Below are positions 60,736 to 64,000 of a DNA stretch of 64,000 bases, piece after piece. This DNA is from Rhodobacterales bacterium HKCCA1288 (GTDB lineage: Bacteria; Pseudomonadota; Alphaproteobacteria; Rhodobacterales; Rhodobacteraceae): positions 1,054,001 through 1,118,000 of the forward strand of contig CP065161.1 of NCBI GenBank assembly GCA_015693905.1, in the 5' to 3' direction. The notes beneath the pieces are model-generated. The model saw only the letters and a program-made list of their open reading frames with translations, was not told where the DNA came from and searched no databases. Positions within the stretch are counted from its first letter, which is position 1, and every line of letters begins with the position of its first letter. The translations under genes and the position numbers were made by a program.

Positions 60736-62364
60736 TCAGAGGAACAATGTCACAATGGGTGGCCAAATCAGCAGAACGCTGAGGGCCAGAAGCTGAAGCG
60801 CGATAAAGGGCAAGAAACCACGGAAAATCGCTGTCAGCGTGATATGGGGTGGCGCCACCGACTTGAGGTAGAAGGCCGCAGGGCCAAAGGGTGGCGACAG
60901 GAAACTGACCTGCATGTTCATACAGAACACCACGCCGAACCAAATGGCGACCTGACGCGGATCAAGTTCACCGAAGATGCCAATCTCCTCAACAGGCAGA
61001 CGCAACACAATCGGCAAGAAGACAGGCATCACCAAAAGCACGATACCAATCCAATCCATGAACATGCCCATGATGAGGAAGATCAACATCATCATCAGGA
61101 TCACGCCCATCGTGGGCAGATCAGAGGCCACAATCAGGTTCGCCACATAGGTGGGGCCACCCGCCAATGTGTAGGCCGCCGCAAGCGAGGCTGCACCAAT
61201 CGTCACCCAGATAATGGTGCCCGTGGATTTCAGCGTGCGCATGAGGCTGTCCCAGACGATGTCAAAGGTCATCTCACGGCGGATCAGGCCGATGACAAAC
61301 ACCGCAACAACGCCCATGCCAGCCGCTTCGGTGATCCCTGTAATCCCCATGTAAATCGAGCCAAGAACAACCCCGATCACAACAGTCGGTGCAATCAGAC
61401 CTTTGCCCATTTCCCACCCTTCGGCGGTGCGCTCTTTGCCAACGATGAAATAGACAGTCACAGCCGCGATGGCGAAAGCCCCGATGATATAAGGAATATC
61501 AGACACCATCCCCAATGGGATCGGATCGACACCTTCGGTGACCACGTTTTCGCCCGTTACAGTGAAGAACAAGGCGCGCAGCAACAAAACACCTGTGATC
61601 CACATGGTGAACTTACCTAAGAAGCCAAGGAACCGCAGCAGCTTCTCGCTGCCTTCTGGCATACCTGGTTCGGCCTCAGGCAAAGGCGCAAGGCTTGGGT
61701 TTAGGTTGGTGCGCACCAAAATGTAGACGATAAAGAAGGTCGCCAACATAAAGCCCGGCAAGAAGGACGCCGTGAACAGCGCTTTGATCGAGGTTTCGGT
61801 GACAAGGCCGTAGAAGATCAAAACGATGGACGGGGGGATCATGGTGCCAAGCGAACCAGACGCGCAAATCGTGCCGATGGCGAGGTTCTGGTTATACCCC
61901 AAGCGCAGCATCTGAGGCAGGGCGATCAGGCCCAAGAGAACAACCTCACCACCGATGATCCCCGACATGGCCGCCATGATCACCGCCATAATGGCTGTCA
62001 CCACAGCAATGCCGCCGCGGGTGCGGCTGAGCCAGACATTGAGCGAAGAATACATGTCGCGCGCAATGCCGCAGCGCTCAAGCAGCGCCGCCATAAAGAT
62101 AAAGAGCGGCACAGATATGAGAACGTAATTGGTCATTTGTCGGTAGACCGCTTGGGCAACAACCGACAAAGGCCCGCGTCCAAAATCTTTGAACAACAGT
62201 TCAGGCCCAAACTTCATGACCAAGACCACGATTGCCAAGAAGGCCGAGGCAAAGCCCAATGGCATACCAATCGCCAAAAGGGCGAAGATGCCAAGCAGCA
62301 AGACAAGGCTGATCGTAGCGAGGCTATCGACCTTGAGCCAAGCAAAGAGTTCCAAAAATTCCAT
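60736..62364 (-). CDS. dctM: TRAP transporter large permease (DctM family)
   Basis: A 542-residue polytopic protein with the DctM signature GTMIPPSIVLIFYGLVTETS and a C-terminal FLSPPFGPAAFYLKSVAP. It is about 110 residues longer than a typical DctM; the extra part lies at about residues 225-330 and includes further hydrophobic spans. It is the ion-coupled membrane component, with DctQ overlapping within 2 bases upstream. Confidence 0.88.
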   Translation of the reverse strand: MEFLELFAWLKVDSLATISLVLLLGIFALLAIGMPLGFASAFLAIVVLVMKFGPELLFKDFGRGPLSVVAQAVYRQMTNYVLISVPLFIFMAALLERCGIARDMYSSLNVWLSRTRGGIAVVTAIMAVIMAAMSGIIGGEVVLLGLIALPQMLRLGYNQNLAIGTICASGSLGTMIPPSIVLIFYGLVTETSIKALFTASFLPGFMLATFFIVYILVRTNLNPSLAPLPEAEPGMPEGSEKLLRFLGFLGKFTMWITGVLLLRALFFTVTGENVVTEGVDPIPLGMVSDIPYIIGAFAIAAVTVYFIVGKERTAEGWEMGKGLIAPTVVIGVVLGSIYMGITGITEAAGMGVVAVFVIGLIRREMTFDIVWDSLMRTLKSTGTIIWVTIGAASLAAAYTLAGGPTYVANLIVASDLPTMGVILMMMLIFLIMGMFMDWIGIVLLVMPVFLPIVLRLPVEEIGIFGELDPRQVAIWFGVVFCMNMQVSFLSPPFGPAAFYLKSVAPPHITLTAIFRGFLPFIALQLLALSVLLIWPPIVTLFL

Positions 62365-62366
62365 CT

Positions 62367-63170
62367 TTATTGCTCCAAGGTCTTGCGGATGTTTTCGATT
62401 TCGATCTCATCGATATCGTCATGCGCCAGATGTTCAGGGGCTTTGTGCCAATCAGAAATCAGGTTTGAGACAGCCTGCACGGCCACCAAAGCAATGATGA
62501 AGAGAATGGCAGGTTTAACAACACCCGGAATGGGTGGATCCCACGCCGTGCCGAATGTCTCCATCCGCATCATGCGCGTCACCGCGTCCGTGTATCCGCC
62601 CCAGATCATTGCAACGGCGAACAAAACGATCAGAACGGTTGAAAAAACATCCGCAGATTTCTGTGCCCAACGGGGCATCATATCATAAATCACATAGATA
62701 CGAATGTGGCTGCGCTGCTGCATGGCGTATTGGCCCGCAAACAGGAACACGAAGGCCGCAAGCCAGAGAGACAGCTCATTGGCCCAAAGCGTAGGCTGGC
62801 CAAATACGTAACGTGCGACAACCTCGTAAAACATCACAAGAACGATCAACGCGGTCATCATCATCGCCATACGCGATGTCACAAGCGACAACACATCAAA
62901 AAAACCATTCGGCTGGGATTCAATCGCGCCTTTGGTGTCAGACAGGTAGAGTGATGCACAAACAAATGTGCCTAAGATGGCCAACAGCATAACCGCTACA
63001 AGCGGACGCCCCGCAGGGCGGATCATCTCATGCATCCCAATGGGATCTTCGAAGGCAAGCTGACCGAAAACCATATAGGCGTAAATCAAGGCCGTAATCA
63101 CCCCAAAACCAATCGCAGCACTGCGTATCGGTTTTCTCAGCGATCCCAACCAAAGGCTGTCTTGAGCCAT
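62367..63170 (-). CDS. dctQ: TRAP transporter small permease (DctQ family), N-terminally extended
   Basis: A 267-residue protein. The DctQ core starts near residue 100 with YEVVARYVFGQPTLWANELS. The first 100 residues add two extra membrane segments (AAIGFGVITALIYAYMVFG and PLVAVMLLAILGTFV) not present in typical DctQ of about 170 residues. The C-terminal tail is acidic. It forms the membrane complex with the large permease. Confidence 0.83.
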   Translation of the reverse strand: MAQDSLWLGSLRKPIRSAAIGFGVITALIYAYMVFGQLAFEDPIGMHEMIRPAGRPLVAVMLLAILGTFVCASLYLSDTKGAIESQPNGFFDVLSLVTSRMAMMMTALIVLVMFYEVVARYVFGQPTLWANELSLWLAAFVFLFAGQYAMQQRSHIRIYVIYDMMPRWAQKSADVFSTVLIVLFAVAMIWGGYTDAVTRMMRMETFGTAWDPPIPGVVKPAILFIIALVAVQAVSNLISDWHKAPEHLAHDDIDEIEIENIRKTLEQ

Positions 63171-63210
63171 TGCCTTCCTCCCCCTTGAGGTAAAAAATTT
63201 GAAAAGAAGG

Positions 63211-63237
63211 GTAAGCCCCCGCCATTCGGGGGCTTAC
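63211..63237 (-). terminator. Hairpin between dctP and dctQ, probable partial terminator
   Basis: GTAAGCCCCCG (63211-63221) pairs perfectly with CGGGGGCTTAC (63227-63237) around CCATT. On the minus strand T-rich sequence follows after a few bases. It lies in the 119-base gap after the binding-protein gene, where partial termination would make more binding protein than permease. Confidence 0.75.
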
Positions 63238-63289
63238 ATAACTGGTTGGTTTCAGACGCACTTACGAGCCTGAAACCTTTTGGGTCAGA

Positions 63290-64000
63290 TTAGTCGATCA
63301 GACCAAGCTCAGTCATGTAGGCAACATGGCTTTCAACCAGTGCTGCAGCTTCTGGGGAACGTGTCGCCCAGTCAGCCCATGCTTCCTGAGCGGCCGCACG
63401 GAAGGTCGCGCGATCTTCGGCCGACCAGTTATAAAGCGTCACGCCTTGCGCAGTCAGCTCGGCTGCAGCGGCCGCGTTAGCGCGGTCGTTGTAGAGAGCG
63501 ATCTGGAAGGACAGCTTCTGCCATGCAGTCTCGATGATACGGCGCTGCTGTTCTGTCAGACCGTTCCAGACATCAAGGTTACAGGCCAAGTGGTCAGATG
63601 GCATCGAGTGGAAGCCAGGATAGGTTGCATGGCTTACGATGTCGTAAAGACCAAGACCCACGTTGTTGGCCAGACCAGATGCGTCCGCACCATCAATGAT
63701 GCCTGTCTCAAGCGCGGTAAAGATTTCGGTGAAATCCATCACGATTGGGGTTGCGCCGAGCTTTTCGAAAATCTCGGTTTCCATGCCTGGAGGGGAACGG
63801 AACTTCCAGCCAACCAGATCTTCAAACCCTGCCAATGGGCGCGATGAAGACATGGATTCTTGGCCGTAGATCGACCAACCAATCAGCTGCATGTTATATT
63901 CGTTGTAAAGCTCCTGCGCCGCCTCATAGCCGCCACCGTAGTAGAGCCATGAATACTGCTGCCATGCGGTTTCATAGCCGCCCATGATGTCGCCAACGAA
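63290..64000 (-). CDS. dctP: TRAP substrate-binding protein (DctP family), N-terminus outside window
   Basis: The frame is open to the window edge, leaving the C-terminal 236 residues. KFRSPPGMETEIFEKLGA carries the Arg that usually binds the substrate carboxylate, and ALETGIIDGADASGLANN is the family signature. The binding site thus suits an acid such as a sugar acid. It is the first visible gene of the minus-strand operon that continues through dctQM to the EamA gene. The signal peptide and promoter lie beyond 64000. Confidence 0.87.
   Translation of the reverse strand, partial: FVGDIMGGYETAWQQYSWLYYGGGYEAAQELYNEYNMQLIGWSIYGQESMSSSRPLAGFEDLVGWKFRSPPGMETEIFEKLGATPIVMDFTEIFTALETGIIDGADASGLANNVGLGLYDIVSHATYPGFHSMPSDHLACNLDVWNGLTEQQRRIIETAWQKLSFQIALYNDRANAAAAAELTAQGVTLYNWSAEDRATFRAAAQEAWADWATRSPEAAALVESHVAYMTELGLID

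Noticed and set aside
1-64000. CRISPR array
   Set aside because: No regularly spaced repeats of 20-40 bases were seen on reading the window.

Overview
The window looks like chromosomal DNA of an alphaproteobacterium, most likely a Rhodobacteraceae (Roseobacter-type) marine heterotroph. The signs are an aerobic CO-dehydrogenase type cox accessory cluster, a TRAP transporter, dense operons joined by ATGA overlaps, and many sugar-acid enzymes. No species call is possible from sequence alone.

Layout. (1) 1-4744: the tail of a cox cluster on the plus strand: coxD (cut by the window edge), coxE, an XdhC-like coxF, a MobA-like cytidylyltransferase, a 30-residue small ORF, coxG and coxI. The structural coxMSL genes are not in the window. 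(2) 4745-26107: an accessory island. It starts with a short tyrosine recombinase and an Lgt-TlpA fusion. These are followed by DUF3768 and DUF6641-like genes, a candidate HUH endonuclease, and a tightly overlapping minus-strand operon around an RFC-like AAA+ ATPase. Small plus-strand genes come next, then a three-gene DNA-defence cluster (SNF2 helicase with DUF3883, DUF1156 methylase, HEPN-DUF499 ATPase). A complete IS3-family element lies near the right edge, and the island ends at the 3' half of a tRNA-Cys gene, the probable attachment site. The matching intact tRNA-Cys is not in the window, so the left end of the island is unresolved and may lie outside. (3) 26405-29279: a small sulfur locus (double rhodanese, YeeE/TsuA thiosulfate transporter, small partner) and a secreted nuclease. 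(4) 29410-64000: a sugar-acid catabolic region of about 35 kb.

The sugar-acid region holds several recognisable modules. These are L-threonate/D-erythronate (ltnD-otnK-otnC-otnI, and denD), D-apionate (a RuBisCO-like protein, an OiaK-type DUF1537 kinase and ApnO), L-idonate/gluconate (idnD, idnO, kdgK), and an aldonate/hexuronate set (IlvD/Edd dehydratase, UxaA-family dehydratase, enolase-superfamily dehydratase, FAH-family protein, several SDR and beta-hydroxyacid dehydrogenases). Uptake is by a TRAP system whose operon runs in from the right edge. One GntR/FCD repressor sits between the threonate and apionate modules. A nearly perfect palindrome, TGGTATACCA with A/T flanks, recurs in four promoter regions (30622, 38615, 46959, and 52784 with a second site at 52828), with a related imperfect site in front of the repressor gene. 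I infer a single locally encoded regulon in which products of several pathways meet at glycolate/glyoxylate, 3-phosphoglycerate, DHAP and pyruvate.

The most interesting parts for follow-up are the regulon and its RuBisCO-like branch, the defence cluster with a composition-mosaic methylase, and the uncharacterised RFC-like/HUH gene module of the island.
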